Shown: positions 7,457 to 15,874 of the stretch, piece after piece
Layout of the letters: each line of letters opens with the position of its first letter
Numbering within the stretch: the stretch's first letter is position 1
NCBI RefSeq assembly: GCF_014199435.1
Contig: NZ_JACIJP010000003.1
Location: 248,001 to 312,000 of the forward strand
Length of the DNA: 64,000 nt
Direction of reading: 5' to 3'
DNA from: Sphingobium subterraneum
GTDB taxonomy: Bacteria; Pseudomonadota; Alphaproteobacteria; Sphingomonadales; Sphingomonadaceae
Notes under the pieces: generated by a model
The model's input: the letters and a program-made list of their open reading frames with translations, nothing else
Database searches by the model: none
Told to the model about the DNA's origin: nothing
Made by a program: the position numbers and the translations under genes

Positions 7457-8272
7457 TCAGGCCAGGCGTTGATCGATGAAGCAGTGGTTGTTGTGCCAAT
7501 CGAGAAAAGCCGGATCAGGATCGAACCGGATCGCGGGCCGTAATGATACTTGCTCAAACTGCTGAAAATAGTCCCTTGTCTCGCGGCTTTGGCTTTCCCG
7601 CAGATGTCGCGAGACGTGGATACGGCCACTCCGATCAACGGTAATTAACCCGCGATCGAAGGCACGGTCGAGCGTAGCGGACAGAAGAAGGCCGTTGGCC
7701 GGATTATGCCGGTTCGCTTCGTCTTTGCCCCAAGGCTTGATGTGACTGGCCGTCAGTAGGCGCGGCTCGGCGATGCCAGTGATGCAGCAGGTTTCTTCAT
7801 AGTTGGCCAATACCGCTCGGCGGAAGAAGTCCTGGCCGACCCGTTGATTGACCAGAGCCTGGGCTGTCGATGCGCCTTGGTAGGGCTCAAACCGGAACTC
7901 AGAGGCTTTGTCCTCGAGCCAGTTATGAGGCGGCGCGAATTCATCCTGGTCGACCTGCACGGTCCACATTCTCTCTGCGCGGGCGACGAGGCCGCTCCAA
8001 TTCCGACCGAACTCAGCAAAGGTCGCGCGGTCCAGTAGCGATGCTCCGGCCAAGCCCTTGCGCCCGCTCTCAGTTATCTTCGGGTCCAAGCTGGCAAAGT
8101 TGCATAACTTCATCGCGACCGAGCTACTCGATCGGCCAAGCGCCGCAGCAAGCTGTTGGATTTCCGGATTTCCAGAATGCAGCTTACCGAACGGGAGTTG
8201 GAAATAGAGGTAAAGAGCGAGGATTGTTTCCTCCTCGCTCCACCGTCTCCGCATGCCGCCTGCATCACCCAT
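7457..8272 (-). CDS. HNH endonuclease family protein (271 aa)
   Basis: The N-terminal part (MRRRWSEEETILALYLYFQLPFGKL, then IQQLAAALGRSSSSVAMKL) looks like a SANT/HTH-type DNA-binding region. The C-terminal part is an HNH_2-type nuclease: CCITG, then LTASHIKPWGKDEANRHNPANGLLL, then the LDRAFDRGLITVD strand. These are the expected catalytic and metal positions. The ATG at 8272 was chosen because AAGG lies 5 nt before it; 8254 is possible. Proteins of this class are often found with restriction or defence genes. Here the gene stands alone between repeats, so its role is open. Confidence 0.82.
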   Translation of the reverse strand: MGDAGGMRRRWSEEETILALYLYFQLPFGKLHSGNPEIQQLAAALGRSSSSVAMKLCNFASLDPKITESGRKGLAGASLLDRATFAEFGRNWSGLVARAERMWTVQVDQDEFAPPHNWLEDKASEFRFEPYQGASTAQALVNQRVGQDFFRRAVLANYEETCCITGIAEPRLLTASHIKPWGKDEANRHNPANGLLLSATLDRAFDRGLITVDRSGRIHVSRHLRESQSRETRDYFQQFEQVSLRPAIRFDPDPAFLDWHNNHCFIDQRLA

Positions 8273-8470
8273 AAAAACCTTGTGGGCGAGGCGGGCTGAG
8301 CACGCAAGAGCCGCTATGTTGTAGTTCGCCTCGGGCCGGGAACTCCGCCCAAAAGCCGTCATCCGCGGCCTCACATGGGCGCATCGAAACCGGCCGCTCG
8401 TTCATCAAACGAATTCGACGCCCCCGCAAGGAGTCGAATGAGCAACGGGCCGGAGCTAAATGCACTGTGT

Positions 8471-9337
8471 TCAGATGGAGTTGACTGGCAGGCGCAGATA
8501 CACATGTCCATTCGCGGTCGGCGGCGGGAGCGCTCCGGCGCGGATGTTGACCTGCAATGACGGGAGAATGAGCAGCGGCGCTTCGAGCTGCGCGTCGCGG
8601 GCCCGGCGCATCGCAACGAACTCGCCTTTACTGACGCCCTTGTTAATATGGACGTTGCCTGCATTCTGCTCGGCAACGCTCGTTTCCCAGCGGAAATCAT
8701 GGCGTCCCTCGGGAAGATAATCATGGCCGACGAACATCCGCGTATCGCCCGGAAGGGCAAGTATCTTGCGGATCGAGCGATAGAGGACTTCCGCGCTGCC
8801 TCCCGGAAAATCGCTGCGTGCGGTGCCATAGTCGGGCATGAACAGCGTATCCCCTACGAACGCAGCGTCGCCGATAAGGTAGGTGACACACGCAGGCGTA
8901 TGACCCGGCGTATGTAGGACGCGGATTTCGAATTCACCCAGCGGCAGTGTGTCGCCGTCATTAACAAGCCGATCGAACTGGCTGCCGTCTGCCGCGACGT
9001 CTTCGGCCTCGAACAGCGAGGTAAACACCTTTTGGACGTCGGTGATGTGCGCCCCGATCACTACCGGCGCGCCCGTTCTATCACGCAGATAATGCGATGC
9101 CGAAAGATGATCGGCATGCGCATGTGTTTCAAGCAGCCATTTCAGCTTCAGCCCCTTGGTGTGGACGTAGCCCAGCAGCTTGTCAGCTGACTTGGTCGAG
9201 GTCCGCGCATTGCGCGAGCTGAAATCCAGCACCGGATCGATGATTGCGGCTTGGAGGGTAGCGGGGTCGTGGACGACATAGCTCACGGTAAAGGTGGCGG
9301 GATCGAAGTAAGCTTCGACATGGGGCTGGGCGGGCAT
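8471..9337 (-). CDS. blh: MBL-fold persulfide dioxygenase-like hydrolase (Blh type)
   Basis: This 288-residue metallo-beta-lactamase-fold protein has the metal motif THAHADH (residues 71-77) plus further ligands at HTPGH and GHDY. The family (ETHE1/Blh) oxidises glutathione persulfide to sulfite with a mononuclear iron, in the cytoplasm. It diverges from an ArsR regulator followed by rhodanese and TauE genes, the known bigR-type sulfide detoxification set. A strong ribosome site (AAGGAG) lies before the ATG at 9337, and the shared 64-bp intergenic region holds a palindrome likely bound by the regulator. Confidence 0.85.
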   Translation of the reverse strand: MPAQPHVEAYFDPATFTVSYVVHDPATLQAAIIDPVLDFSSRNARTSTKSADKLLGYVHTKGLKLKWLLETHAHADHLSASHYLRDRTGAPVVIGAHITDVQKVFTSLFEAEDVAADGSQFDRLVNDGDTLPLGEFEIRVLHTPGHTPACVTYLIGDAAFVGDTLFMPDYGTARSDFPGGSAEVLYRSIRKILALPGDTRMFVGHDYLPEGRHDFRWETSVAEQNAGNVHINKGVSKGEFVAMRRARDAQLEAPLLILPSLQVNIRAGALPPPTANGHVYLRLPVNSI

Positions 9338-9359
9338 AGGTGATCTCCTTTGACTTTAT

Positions 9360-9375
9360 ATTAGGTATTGCTAAT
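9360..9375. promoter_or_regulatory. Candidate ArsR/BigR operator
   Basis: The AT-rich palindrome ATTAG-N6-CTAAT lies midway between the divergent blh and ArsR starts. It is the only clear dyad in this gap and sits where repression would affect both genes. BigR-type regulators are known to bind AT-rich dyads in such gaps and to release them on persulfide formation. Confidence 0.5.
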
Positions 9376-9401
9376 TTAGAATCAATAGATATATTATCCT
9401 C

Positions 9402-9734
9402 ATGTTCGATCTAACCCGCTTTGACCTCCGCCTGTTTGAAGACAGTGCCGGGCGCGCCGCCGCATTGTTGCGCCTGTTAGGCAATGAAAAGCGCCTCATG
9501 ATCCTATGTCAGCTCGTCGATGGTGAGCTGTCGGTGGGGGCGTTGCAGGCGCGTATCGGCCTGTCGCAATCGGCGCTATCACAGCATCTCGCCCTGCTGC
9601 GAGAGCAAGGCCTCGTCGCCACACGGCGGGAAAGCCAGACCGTCTATTATCGCATAGCTGACGCAGCGGCGTTGCGGGTGATCGAGACATTGGCGGAGCT
9701 TTTCTGCCCGCCGGAACTGAGGAACCAATCATGA
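9402..9734 (+). CDS. bigR: ArsR-family regulator, BigR/SqrR-like
   Basis: The 110-residue winged-helix protein has the ArsR core AAALLRLLGNEKRLMILCQLVDGELSV, then the recognition helix GLSQSALSQHLALLREQGLV, then the wing TRRESQTVYYRI. Two Cys are placed like the sensing pair of BigR/SqrR: one in LCQL (residue 37) and one near the C-terminus in LFCPPEL. In that family they form a disulfide or tetrasulfide with persulfides and derepress the operon. Its stop overlaps the ATG of the rhodanese gene (ATGA). The symbol rests on context and the Cys pair. Confidence 0.85.
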   Translation: MFDLTRFDLRLFEDSAGRAAALLRLLGNEKRLMILCQLVDGELSVGALQARIGLSQSALSQHLALLREQGLVATRRESQTVYYRIADAAALRVIETLAELFCPPELRNQS

Positions 9735-10261
9735 CTGCCATACTTCACAAACTCTCGCCGCAGGACGTGCAGGGCCGCCTTGCAACGGGCCGCGCAGTGC
9801 TGGTCGATATCCGCGAGCCGGACGAATTCGCCCGGGCCCATATCCCTTCGGCGCTGTCCCAACCGCTTTCCGTGCTGGAGCGGGCGCACCTCACGGTTGA
9901 TCCCGGCACCGATGTGATTTTCACCTGCCGCACCGGCATGCGGACGGCGGGGGCGTGCGACCGGCTCGCCGCGCGGGTCGAAGGCGAAGCTTATGTGCTC
10001 GACGGCGGACTGGAGGCCTGGGCAAAGGCTGGTCTACCGATCGAGCAAAACCGCAGAGCACCGCTGGAGATCAACCGGCAGGTGCAGATGACCGCAGGCT
10101 TGCTGATCCTCACAGGTGTCGCCCTTGGCTTTGCGGTTGCGCCCGCGTGGTTCGGCCTATCGGCATTCGTCGGCGCGGGCCTCACCTTCGCGGGCGTGAC
10201 AGGGACATGCGGCATGGCGCGGCTTCTTATGCTCGCACCGTGGAACCGCGCCCGTGCCTGA
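9731..10261 (+). CDS. Rhodanese-domain membrane protein (YgaP-like)
   Basis: Residues 8-105 are a rhodanese domain with the active-site loop CRTGMR, where the Cys carries the persulfide sulfur. After it come two hydrophobic segments at about 120-165 (DUF2892/YgaP type), which would anchor the catalytic domain on the cytoplasmic side of the inner membrane. It overlaps both neighbours by a few bases, so it is translated as part of the bigR operon. It probably transfers sulfane sulfur to an acceptor, producing thiosulfate or sulfite that the TauE protein downstream could export. Confidence 0.85.
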   Translation: MTAILHKLSPQDVQGRLATGRAVLVDIREPDEFARAHIPSALSQPLSVLERAHLTVDPGTDVIFTCRTGMRTAGACDRLAARVEGEAYVLDGGLEAWAKAGLPIEQNRRAPLEINRQVQMTAGLLILTGVALGFAVAPAWFGLSAFVGAGLTFAGVTGTCGMARLLMLAPWNRARA

Positions 10262-11030
10262 TATGGACTTGGAGGTCCTCTTGTTGGCGGCAGCAGGCGG
10301 CGCCTTGGTCGGATTTCTGCTGACGCTGTTTGGTGGCGGTGGATCCGTTCTGGCGACGCCGTGGTTGATTTATGTGGTGGGCCTCGCTGACACGCATGTC
10401 GCGATAGGCACTTCGGCGGCAGCGGTTGCAGTGAACGCCGCCGCCGGTCTCGTGGCACAGGGGCGGGCCGGCAAGGTCAAATGGCCCTGCGCCACGGTGT
10501 TCGCTCTAGGCGGTCTGTCAGGCGCACTCATCGGAGCCCATATCGCGAAGCAGATTGACGGGCACGCGCTGCTGTCCTGGTTCGCCTTTGCGATGATCGT
10601 GGTGGCCCTCTCGATGCTGGTTCCCCGTCGCAGCGAAGGCGATCCCGGGGTACATCTGACCCCCGCACTCGTGCTCAAGCTTGCGCCGGTAGGGCTCTTC
10701 ACAGGTCTCGCCGCCGGGTTCTTCGGGATTGGTGGCGGGTTCCTCATCGCGCCGGGCCTTATGGCCTCGACCGGCATGACGCTGGCGAATGCAGGCGCCT
10801 CTTCGCTTGTATCGGTGGCATTGTTCGGCTCTGCAACGAGCGCCTCTTACGCAGCCTCCGGGCTGGTGTCGTGGACACTGTTCGGCGCGCTGGTGCTGGG
10901 CGGAATTGCCGGTACTTTTGGCGCGATGCCGGTATCCCGAGGGCTCGCAGGGCAGCCTCGCGTGGCGCGTTCGCTATTCGCCCTGTTAGTGATCTGTGTC
11001 GCAGCGTACATCCTGTTGTCCGGTCGGTAA
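10254..11030 (+). CDS. TauE/SafE-family sulfite or organosulfur anion exporter
   Basis: This 258-residue integral membrane protein has about eight hydrophobic segments and the two internal repeats of the TauE/SafE family: GALVGFLLTLFGGGGSVLATP near residue 20 and GLAAGFFGIGGGFLIAPGL near 150. It would export sulfite made by the preceding enzymes. The start is GTG 10254, overlapping the rhodanese gene by 8 nt, or ATG 10263. It is the last gene of the sulfide-detoxification operon. Confidence 0.85.
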   Translation: MPDMDLEVLLLAAAGGALVGFLLTLFGGGGSVLATPWLIYVVGLADTHVAIGTSAAAVAVNAAAGLVAQGRAGKVKWPCATVFALGGLSGALIGAHIAKQIDGHALLSWFAFAMIVVALSMLVPRRSEGDPGVHLTPALVLKLAPVGLFTGLAAGFFGIGGGFLIAPGLMASTGMTLANAGASSLVSVALFGSATSASYAASGLVSWTLFGALVLGGIAGTFGAMPVSRGLAGQPRVARSLFALLVICVAAYILLSGR

Positions 11031-11048
11031 ACGCTGGGACGGAATGAA

Positions 11049-11112
11049 GCGCCAACACACCGGTCATTCCCAGGCCCAAATCGAACCGTCGGAACCTGCC
11101 TTACGTTCACAC
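11049..11112. repeat. Dispersed intergenic repeat, copy 4
   Basis: This diverged copy (GCGCCAACACACCGGTCATT, later AACCTGCCTTACGTTCACA) lies in the 396-bp noncoding gap 11031-11426. The rest of that gap shows no convincing gene; the last 100 bases before 11427 must hold the promoter of the OLD-like gene. Confidence 0.45.
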
Positions 11113-11426
11113 GCTGCCGACGGCGATGAATTGCCGACTGCAGCCAAACCGCTTCCGAAATCAAATCGCAAAACAGCGACGTCAAAGTGGAGGGACGGGA
11201 TGGCAAGGTTCCTGTTGATCGACCTAGGTAGTTTAGATCGGATTGCGCCGCATCCAACAATCCTCGACCTCAAAGCGAATTAGATACTGTTGCCTCAGTT
11301 GTTCTTTAGGCTACCAGTGCGATAGGGTTTGTTCGAGGTGATCGCTAATCGGCGCCATCTCCTAGAACTGGAATTTAATGGCACCGTCGGTGTGATTTTG
11401 GCGGAAGCTGGGCGGGGAAGCGTCGA

Positions 11427-13262
11427 ATGCCAAAAATCAGATCAATACTAATAAGAAATTTCCGATCAATCCGCAGTTTGGAGTTTAATGCGACCGATTT
11501 AACCACGATCGTTGGCGACAACGATAGCGGCAAGTCAAACATCCTCCGTGCCCTAAATCTCTTTTTTAATCGGGAGACTGATCCAGGCATACAGCTGGAT
11601 TTCGACAACGATTTTAACAAGTATGTTGCCCTCAATAAGCAGGCTCCACAGATAGATGTCGAAATAACGTTGGAGTTACCCGAAGGCTATCACGAAATGA
11701 ACGGACATCGAGTTCGCTGGCGGAAATCGTGGCGGCGCGAAGGGCTGGTCAAAGAGCGCGACTGGATCGGACTTCGATCTGAAGGGATACGGCGTGGGCG
11801 CGAACGCTTCGCGGAAGTTTTCATCGAACCTCGCTCGCGCCTACCGGCACTCCTATCTCGGATTGAGTTTGAGTATGTACCGGCCATTCGCGGAGCAGAC
11901 TTTATTCGACGAATGAGAGGTCGCATTTATCGCGTAATTGCTGACGTCGCTGAGGAAGGCTTTCGATTGCGCAGTGGGGATTTCGAGCAAGCGATTGGCG
12001 AGCAGGTCGAACCCCTAATGGCAAGCCTTCTCCAAGACATGTCTGAAAGTGCTAGTCTGAAGCTGCCGAACGATTTGAGCGAAGTTTTCGAGCAATTGGA
12101 TTTTCTGAGCGGGGAGAAGGCCATCTCTCTGAACAGTCGCGGCGATGGCATTAAGGGGCGATATGTTCCCCATATTCTCAAATTTATTGCAGAAAAGAAG
12201 CAGCAACTTTATGGTCGCGGCGCTCAACCATATACGTTCATTTGGGCATATGAGGAGCCTGAAAATAATCTTGAATTCCGTAGAGCCCAGGAACTCGCCA
12301 ATTTCTTCTACGAGATTGCCTCGGATCAGCTGACCCAAGTGCTTGTTACTACGCACTCTCCAATATTCTTTAATCTAAAGAATGATCATCCCGACCTATG
12401 CACCACGGCATTTGTCACTCGGCTTGATGAAGAGAGCGGAACGGTCGCACAAAGTGATCTATCCACATTGGAGGCGCTCGATGAACGTATGGGCGTAATG
12501 ACTATCATCGCTCCGCATATTCGCAATGCGGCCGCAGAAATCATGATGCTGCGGGATCAATCGGTTCATCTTCAGGAACAGCTGGATCAACATAACATCC
12601 AGCTTCTGCCGTCGATTTTCGTAGAAGGCGTCACGGACCACATCGTTTTACAGCGAGTGATTGATCTCTATTTCCCAAAAGTTCGAGATCGGATCTGCAT
12701 GCTGCCGCCTCCCGTTCGGGCTGGAGCGGGGTATGTCTCCAATATGCTCCAATCATGGGAGTTCAAAACACGTACCTGCACGATCGCAGATCGACGGCGT
12801 GCCCATGGATTCCTCGACTGTGATGACGCCGGCATGAGGGAGCATGATAAGCTGAAAAAGCTGAAGGCGAAGCACGTAGATGTTACCGTTCTTACTGCTC
12901 CTGAACATCTGAATCCTGCAATACAAGCCGGCTTTAAGGTGCCAATTTGTCTCGAAGAGCAGTATCCCGTAGCATGGTGGGCCGAGGCACTTGGCCGGGG
13001 GTGGTTATGTGAGCGTGAGCCAACACAATACCTTACAAATGAAAACCTCAACCGGCTGGCCCGGCGAGACGTGAGCTTGGACGATTTGTTTGGGGATGCC
13101 GACTGGAAAGTTGTAGTCACTCATTGCGTGAATGAGGCCAATAAAACTGATTGGGCAACATGGGTCTCACAACTCGGCGAGGATGAATTTCGAGAGGGCA
13201 CTGAGCCGCTGGCAACCGCCATGCTAGGCGCTTTGACGCGGATGGGTGTTGTTGAAAACTGA
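11427..13262 (+). CDS. OLD-family AAA ATPase with TOPRIM nuclease domain (611 aa)
   Basis: The N-terminal SMC/RecF-like ATPase has Walker A GDNDSGKSN (30-38), a signature-like SRGDGIKGRYVP (238-247), Walker B FIWAYEEPE (271-279) and the His switch VTTHSP (307-312). A TOPRIM domain follows with Glu400 (FVEGVTDH) and the Asp cluster FLDCDDAG (462-469), the metal-binding residues of OLD nucleases. OLD proteins cut DNA and many act in phage defence. No UvrD-like helicase (GajB) or reverse transcriptase is adjacent, so it would be a single-gene (class 1) type. It stands between two copies of an intergenic repeat, and its codon use is less GC-rich than that of core genes. Confidence 0.85.
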   Translation: MPKIRSILIRNFRSIRSLEFNATDLTTIVGDNDSGKSNILRALNLFFNRETDPGIQLDFDNDFNKYVALNKQAPQIDVEITLELPEGYHEMNGHRVRWRKSWRREGLVKERDWIGLRSEGIRRGRERFAEVFIEPRSRLPALLSRIEFEYVPAIRGADFIRRMRGRIYRVIADVAEEGFRLRSGDFEQAIGEQVEPLMASLLQDMSESASLKLPNDLSEVFEQLDFLSGEKAISLNSRGDGIKGRYVPHILKFIAEKKQQLYGRGAQPYTFIWAYEEPENNLEFRRAQELANFFYEIASDQLTQVLVTTHSPIFFNLKNDHPDLCTTAFVTRLDEESGTVAQSDLSTLEALDERMGVMTIIAPHIRNAAAEIMMLRDQSVHLQEQLDQHNIQLLPSIFVEGVTDHIVLQRVIDLYFPKVRDRICMLPPPVRAGAGYVSNMLQSWEFKTRTCTIADRRRAHGFLDCDDAGMREHDKLKKLKAKHVDVTVLTAPEHLNPAIQAGFKVPICLEEQYPVAWWAEALGRGWLCEREPTQYLTNENLNRLARRDVSLDDLFGDADWKVVVTHCVNEANKTDWATWVSQLGEDEFREGTEPLATAMLGALTRMGVVEN

Positions 13263-13391
13263 CAGGGTCCTGAGCGATACGGTGCCAGCATGGAGCCTTA
13301 TGTTCTCGATCTGGACGCGTACCCCGAAGTCTCGACGTGGTTCTGTATCGGCTTTCAGATTACGCATTTCTACGGCTAATCAGCCTCCTAG

Positions 13392-13474
13392 TCGCGCAGA
13401 AGCAGCCAGGTGCCGCTGACATAGCGGTCGTTCCCGGTGTTGAAAGCATTTGTTGAAACCTGCCCTTTGTTAAT
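13392..13474. repeat. Dispersed intergenic repeat, copy 2
   Basis: This copy (GCCGCTGACATAGCGGTCGTT, ending CCTGCCCTTTGTTAA) is the closest match to copy 1. It lies in the 354-bp noncoding gap 13263-13616, where nothing else was recognised. Confidence 0.55.
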
Positions 13475-13616
13475 GCGTCGCCAACATCTATTCGACCACA
13501 TTCAAAGGCAATATAGTTTCAGATCCAGGGGCACAGAGAACCAGCCGGTCGCGGACCCTCATAGGGAGATGGTTCATGGAAGACGCGCCATAATCCCAAG
13601 CGCTGAGCCGCTAAAT

Positions 13617-14081
13617 CTAGGCCAATTCAGCTCCACGATCGCGGCTGCGGCCGAGTAAATAATCGAGGCAAAAAATGCCTCCACCCTTTGCGAGCAGGGG
13701 CAGCATTAGACCCGCCCAGCTCAGATGCGTTGGCCATGCATCGGGATAGACAAAGATCTGTATCACCAGTGTCATGCCGAGCAGGCCGAGGGCCGCCCCA
13801 CGCGTACACAGGCCGAGCACCAGCAGGATAGAGAAGAGATGTTCTGAGATGGCGGCGGCATAGGCAGCGATATGGGGCGGTATCAATGGCAATGCGTATT
13901 CGGTCGCGAACAGATCAAACGTGCCGTCGGTGATGCTGAACCACCCCTCCACCTTGGCGCGGCCGGAGAGAAAGAATACCGCTGCTGCGCCGAAACGCGC
14001 GACCAGCAGCAACAGTGAATCCGGTAGCAAGCGACCCGCAAGGTCCGCCGCGCCGGAATACAGCGATGTCAGTGTCTTCAT
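13617..14081 (-). CDS. DoxX-family membrane protein of the bufferin locus
   Basis: The 154-residue product has four hydrophobic segments: [25 protein letters not shown], then two central helices ([29 protein letters not shown]), then [14 protein letters not shown]. This matches DoxX/DoxD, small inner-membrane proteins implicated in redox or thiol stress. The ATG at 14081 was chosen because GGAG lies 9 nt before it; 14096 is possible. It follows bufA1 on the same strand with a gap of 91 bp, so both probably depend on the SigF-type promoter at 14508-14533. DoxX proteins are seen in other bufferin operons; their exact job is unclear. Confidence 0.8.
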   Translation of the reverse strand: MKTLTSLYSGAADLAGRLLPDSLLLLVARFGAAAVFFLSGRAKVEGWFSITDGTFDLFATEYALPLIPPHIAAYAAAISEHLFSILLVLGLCTRGAALGLLGMTLVIQIFVYPDAWPTHLSWAGLMLPLLAKGGGIFCLDYLLGRSRDRGAELA

Positions 14082-14172
14082 CCACCCACGCTCCATGTGT
14101 TGTGTTGGGAAGAAATGGCCCGGACGTGGGGGCATTGTCGTCCGGGCCGAGGCAATGGGTCGCGTCTGCCCG

Positions 14173-14436
14173 TCAGGCGCGCGGCGTGAGCGATCCCATA
14201 CCCTTGGGGGTCTTGATCTTCGTGCAGGTGCCAATCTTCACGGCTTTCCAGGCGTTACCCTGATAATCCTTGACTGAGGTGCCCGCGCAGCTTGTACCCG
14301 CACCCGCCTTGCAGTCATTCTTGCCGGCCAGCGACACGCCGTAGCATTTTTCGGTCTTGGGCGCGTCGGCGGCGCTGGCGGCGGACGTGAGGGTGAAGGC
14401 GAGCGCAGCAGCGGCCGCAGGGTGTGTGAAGTTCAT
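14173..14436 (-). CDS. bufA1: BufA1-type bufferin precursor (DUF2282, four Cys)
   Basis: The 87-residue precursor has a Sec signal peptide (residues 1-23, ending AASAA) that serves as leader. The core has four Cys at 31 ([14 protein letters not shown]), 42, 50 (TSCAG) and 71 (GTCTKI), the DUF2282 pattern. Bufferins are copper-binding RiPPs: the MNIO enzyme BufB with BufC converts core Cys residues to thiooxazole-type groups before export, and the peptide then buffers copper in the periplasm. The ATG at 14436 has AGGAGC before it and lies downstream of a SigF-type promoter. It is divergent from bufA2-bufB-bufC and has no maturase of its own nearby. Confidence 0.85.
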   Translation of the reverse strand: MNFTHPAAAAALAFTLTSAASAADAPKTEKCYGVSLAGKNDCKAGAGTSCAGTSVKDYQGNAWKAVKIGTCTKIKTPKGMGSLTPRA

Positions 14437-14507
14437 GGTAATGCTCCTGTCATCGGGAATGGGTCTCGTGTCACGGGTCATGATCCGGCCCGGTTGACGA
14501 GGAGCAA

Positions 14508-14533
14508 TTCGGTGATGGCTGATCTGTGGTTAC
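14508..14533 (-). promoter_or_regulatory. SigF-type promoter for bufA1-doxX
   Basis: On the minus strand GTAACC is followed after exactly 16 nt by CGAA. The same layout occurs at 14567-14592 and 15804-15829. In Caulobacter the SigF promoters have a GTAACC-N16-CGAA form (recalled). The leader of bufA1 would be about 65 nt. Confidence 0.72.
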
Positions 14534-14566
14534 AGAATTTATTTTTCTCATCTCGCCGGACGAAGT

Positions 14567-14592
14567 GTAACCATTTGGCAATCGCAAACGAA
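14567..14592 (+). promoter_or_regulatory. SigF-type promoter for the sigma-nrsF pair
   Basis: GTAACC at 14567 and CGAA at 14589, spaced 16 nt, lie right before the sigma gene and point to autoregulation. The predicted transcript start near 14599 rules out the GTG at 14599 as start codon and favours the ATG at 14611, which has GGGAG before it. Confidence 0.7.
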
Positions 14593-14610
14593 CCGTAAGT
14601 GGGAGCACGA

Positions 14611-15147
14611 ATGCGGGCCAGCGAAACACAGCTAAAGGCATGGATGATCGGCGGGCTGAACGGCGACGCGACCGATCAGGCGCGCCTGCTGCGCGCGCTC
14701 GTCCCCCTATTGGGAGCCTTTTACCGGCGGCGCATGCAGGAGCGACAGGGCGACATTGACGACCTCATCCAGGAGACGCTGATCGCTGTGCACACCCGCC
14801 GCGCCACCTATGACCGGGAGCGGCTGTTCAGCGGCTGGCTGTTCGCCATTGCCCGGTACAAGATGATCGACCATTTCCGCAAAGAGGGCCGCACCTGTAC
14901 GATGGAGGGGCTGGAAGACATCCTTGTCTCCGAAGGTTTTGAGGATGCGAGCGGCGCCCGCATGGATGTCGACCGGCTGCTGGGCCAACTGCCGGAAAAG
15001 CAGGCGGAGGCCATCCGCGCTACTCGGCTTGATGGTCTGAGCACATCCGAAGCCGCCACACGGGCAAAAATCGGGGAATCGGACGTAAAAATATCGGTGC
15101 ATCGCGGCCTGAAAGCGCTGGCGGCCCGCATAAGAGGCGAAGTGTAA
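14611..15147 (+). CDS. sigF: SigF-like ECF sigma factor of the bufferin locus
   Basis: The 178-residue ECF sigma has region 2 at about residues 20-95 (RRMQERQGDIDDLIQETLIAVHTRRATYD, then FSGWLFAIARYKMIDHFRKEGRT) and region 4 at 120-170 (LPEKQAEAIRATRLDGLSTSEAATRAKIGESDVKISVHRGLKAL). The next gene starts directly after its stop and encodes an NrsF-type anti-sigma, so it matches the Caulobacter SigF-NrsF pair, which responds to copper, dichromate and cadmium. Three identical-spacing promoters around it (for itself, bufA1 and bufA2) mark its local regulon. The symbol rests on that similarity of layout. Confidence 0.85.
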   Translation: MRASETQLKAWMIGGLNGDATDQARLLRALVPLLGAFYRRRMQERQGDIDDLIQETLIAVHTRRATYDRERLFSGWLFAIARYKMIDHFRKEGRTCTMEGLEDILVSEGFEDASGARMDVDRLLGQLPEKQAEAIRATRLDGLSTSEAATRAKIGESDVKISVHRGLKALAARIRGEV

Positions 15148-15789
15148 ATGGATACAGACCAACTGATCGAGGCCTTGGCCAAGGATGTGGCGCCCGTGCA
15201 CCGCCATGCGGTTGGACAACGCCTTGTTGCCGGATTGGCCGTCGGCGTACTCGGCACTTTGCTTTTAATTTGTCTGTGGCTTGGCTTCAATCCGCAACTC
15301 GATGTCGCGATGCGCCACTATTCGTTCTGGATGAAGTGGGGGTATACCCTGTCGCTCGGCGTCTGTGCGGTGGTGGCGACAATGCGGTTGGCGCGACCCG
15401 ATGGCGGAAAGCTGGGCTGGCTATGGGTCATGGCGCTCCCCGTGGGTTCTCTCGCGGCCATCGGCATTGTCGAGATGAGCCGGGTGCCGCCCGGGCAATG
15501 GCTCGCCATGTGGCTGGGGACGAGCTGGAGCGTCTGCTCATCCATCGTTTTCCTGCTGTCGCTGCCGATCTTCGGCGGTCTGCTTTGGTCCTTCCGTCGT
15601 CTTGCACCCACGCGCCTTCGCGCTGCCGGAGCGACCGCAGGGCTGACGGCGGGTGCATGGGCGGCAACGCTCTATTGCCTTCACTGCCCGGAAGTGTCCG
15701 CCATCTTCGTCCTGACATGGTATACGCTGGGGATCGGCCTTGCCGCGCTGCTGGGCGCCATAATTGGTCCACGCCTGATGCGCTGGTAA
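15148..15789 (+). CDS. nrsF: NrsF-type membrane anti-sigma factor (DUF1109)
   Basis: The 213-residue protein has a cytoplasmic N-terminus (DTDQLIEALAKDVAPVHRHAVGQRL) and six hydrophobic helices, the DUF1109 shape. It follows the sigma stop codon with no gap. NrsF holds SigF at the inner membrane and releases it on metal stress. In Caulobacter, Cys residues facing the periplasm are needed for sensing; here the CLHC motif (YCLHCPEVSAIF, about residue 175) and WSVCSSI are candidates. That assignment of sensing residues is inference. Confidence 0.85.
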   Translation: MDTDQLIEALAKDVAPVHRHAVGQRLVAGLAVGVLGTLLLICLWLGFNPQLDVAMRHYSFWMKWGYTLSLGVCAVVATMRLARPDGGKLGWLWVMALPVGSLAAIGIVEMSRVPPGQWLAMWLGTSWSVCSSIVFLLSLPIFGGLLWSFRRLAPTRLRAAGATAGLTAGAWAATLYCLHCPEVSAIFVLTWYTLGIGLAALLGAIIGPRLMRW

Positions 15790-15803
15790 TTTTTCCGGGC
15801 GCT

Positions 15804-15829
15804 GTAACTATCTTCCCGATGCTCCCGAA
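15804..15829 (+). promoter_or_regulatory. SigF-type promoter for bufA2-bufB-bufC
   Basis: GTAACT at 15804 is followed after 16 nt by CGAA at 15826. Only the last base of the upstream box differs from the two sister sites. It lies in the 85-bp gap between nrsF and bufA2, so the operon can be induced separately from the regulator pair. Confidence 0.7.
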
Positions 15830-15874
15830 TAACAGATGCCGCACCCGGCATATGCATTTTTCAGGAGACCCATT

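Noticed and set aside
12668..13120. Antisense open frames inside the OLD-like gene
   Set aside because: They lack ribosome sites and protein-like sequence; the plus strand has complete ATPase and TOPRIM motifs.
11427..13262. Gabija or retron system
   Set aside because: No UvrD-like helicase (GajB) and no reverse transcriptase lie next to the OLD-like gene.
13437..13658. Small open frame in the gap before the DoxX gene
   Set aside because: It starts within a repeat copy, has no ribosome site and runs into the antisense of the DoxX gene.
14437..14481. Longer start for bufA1
   Set aside because: It would add a polar stretch before the signal peptide; the ATG at 14436 has a ribosome site and opens the signal peptide.
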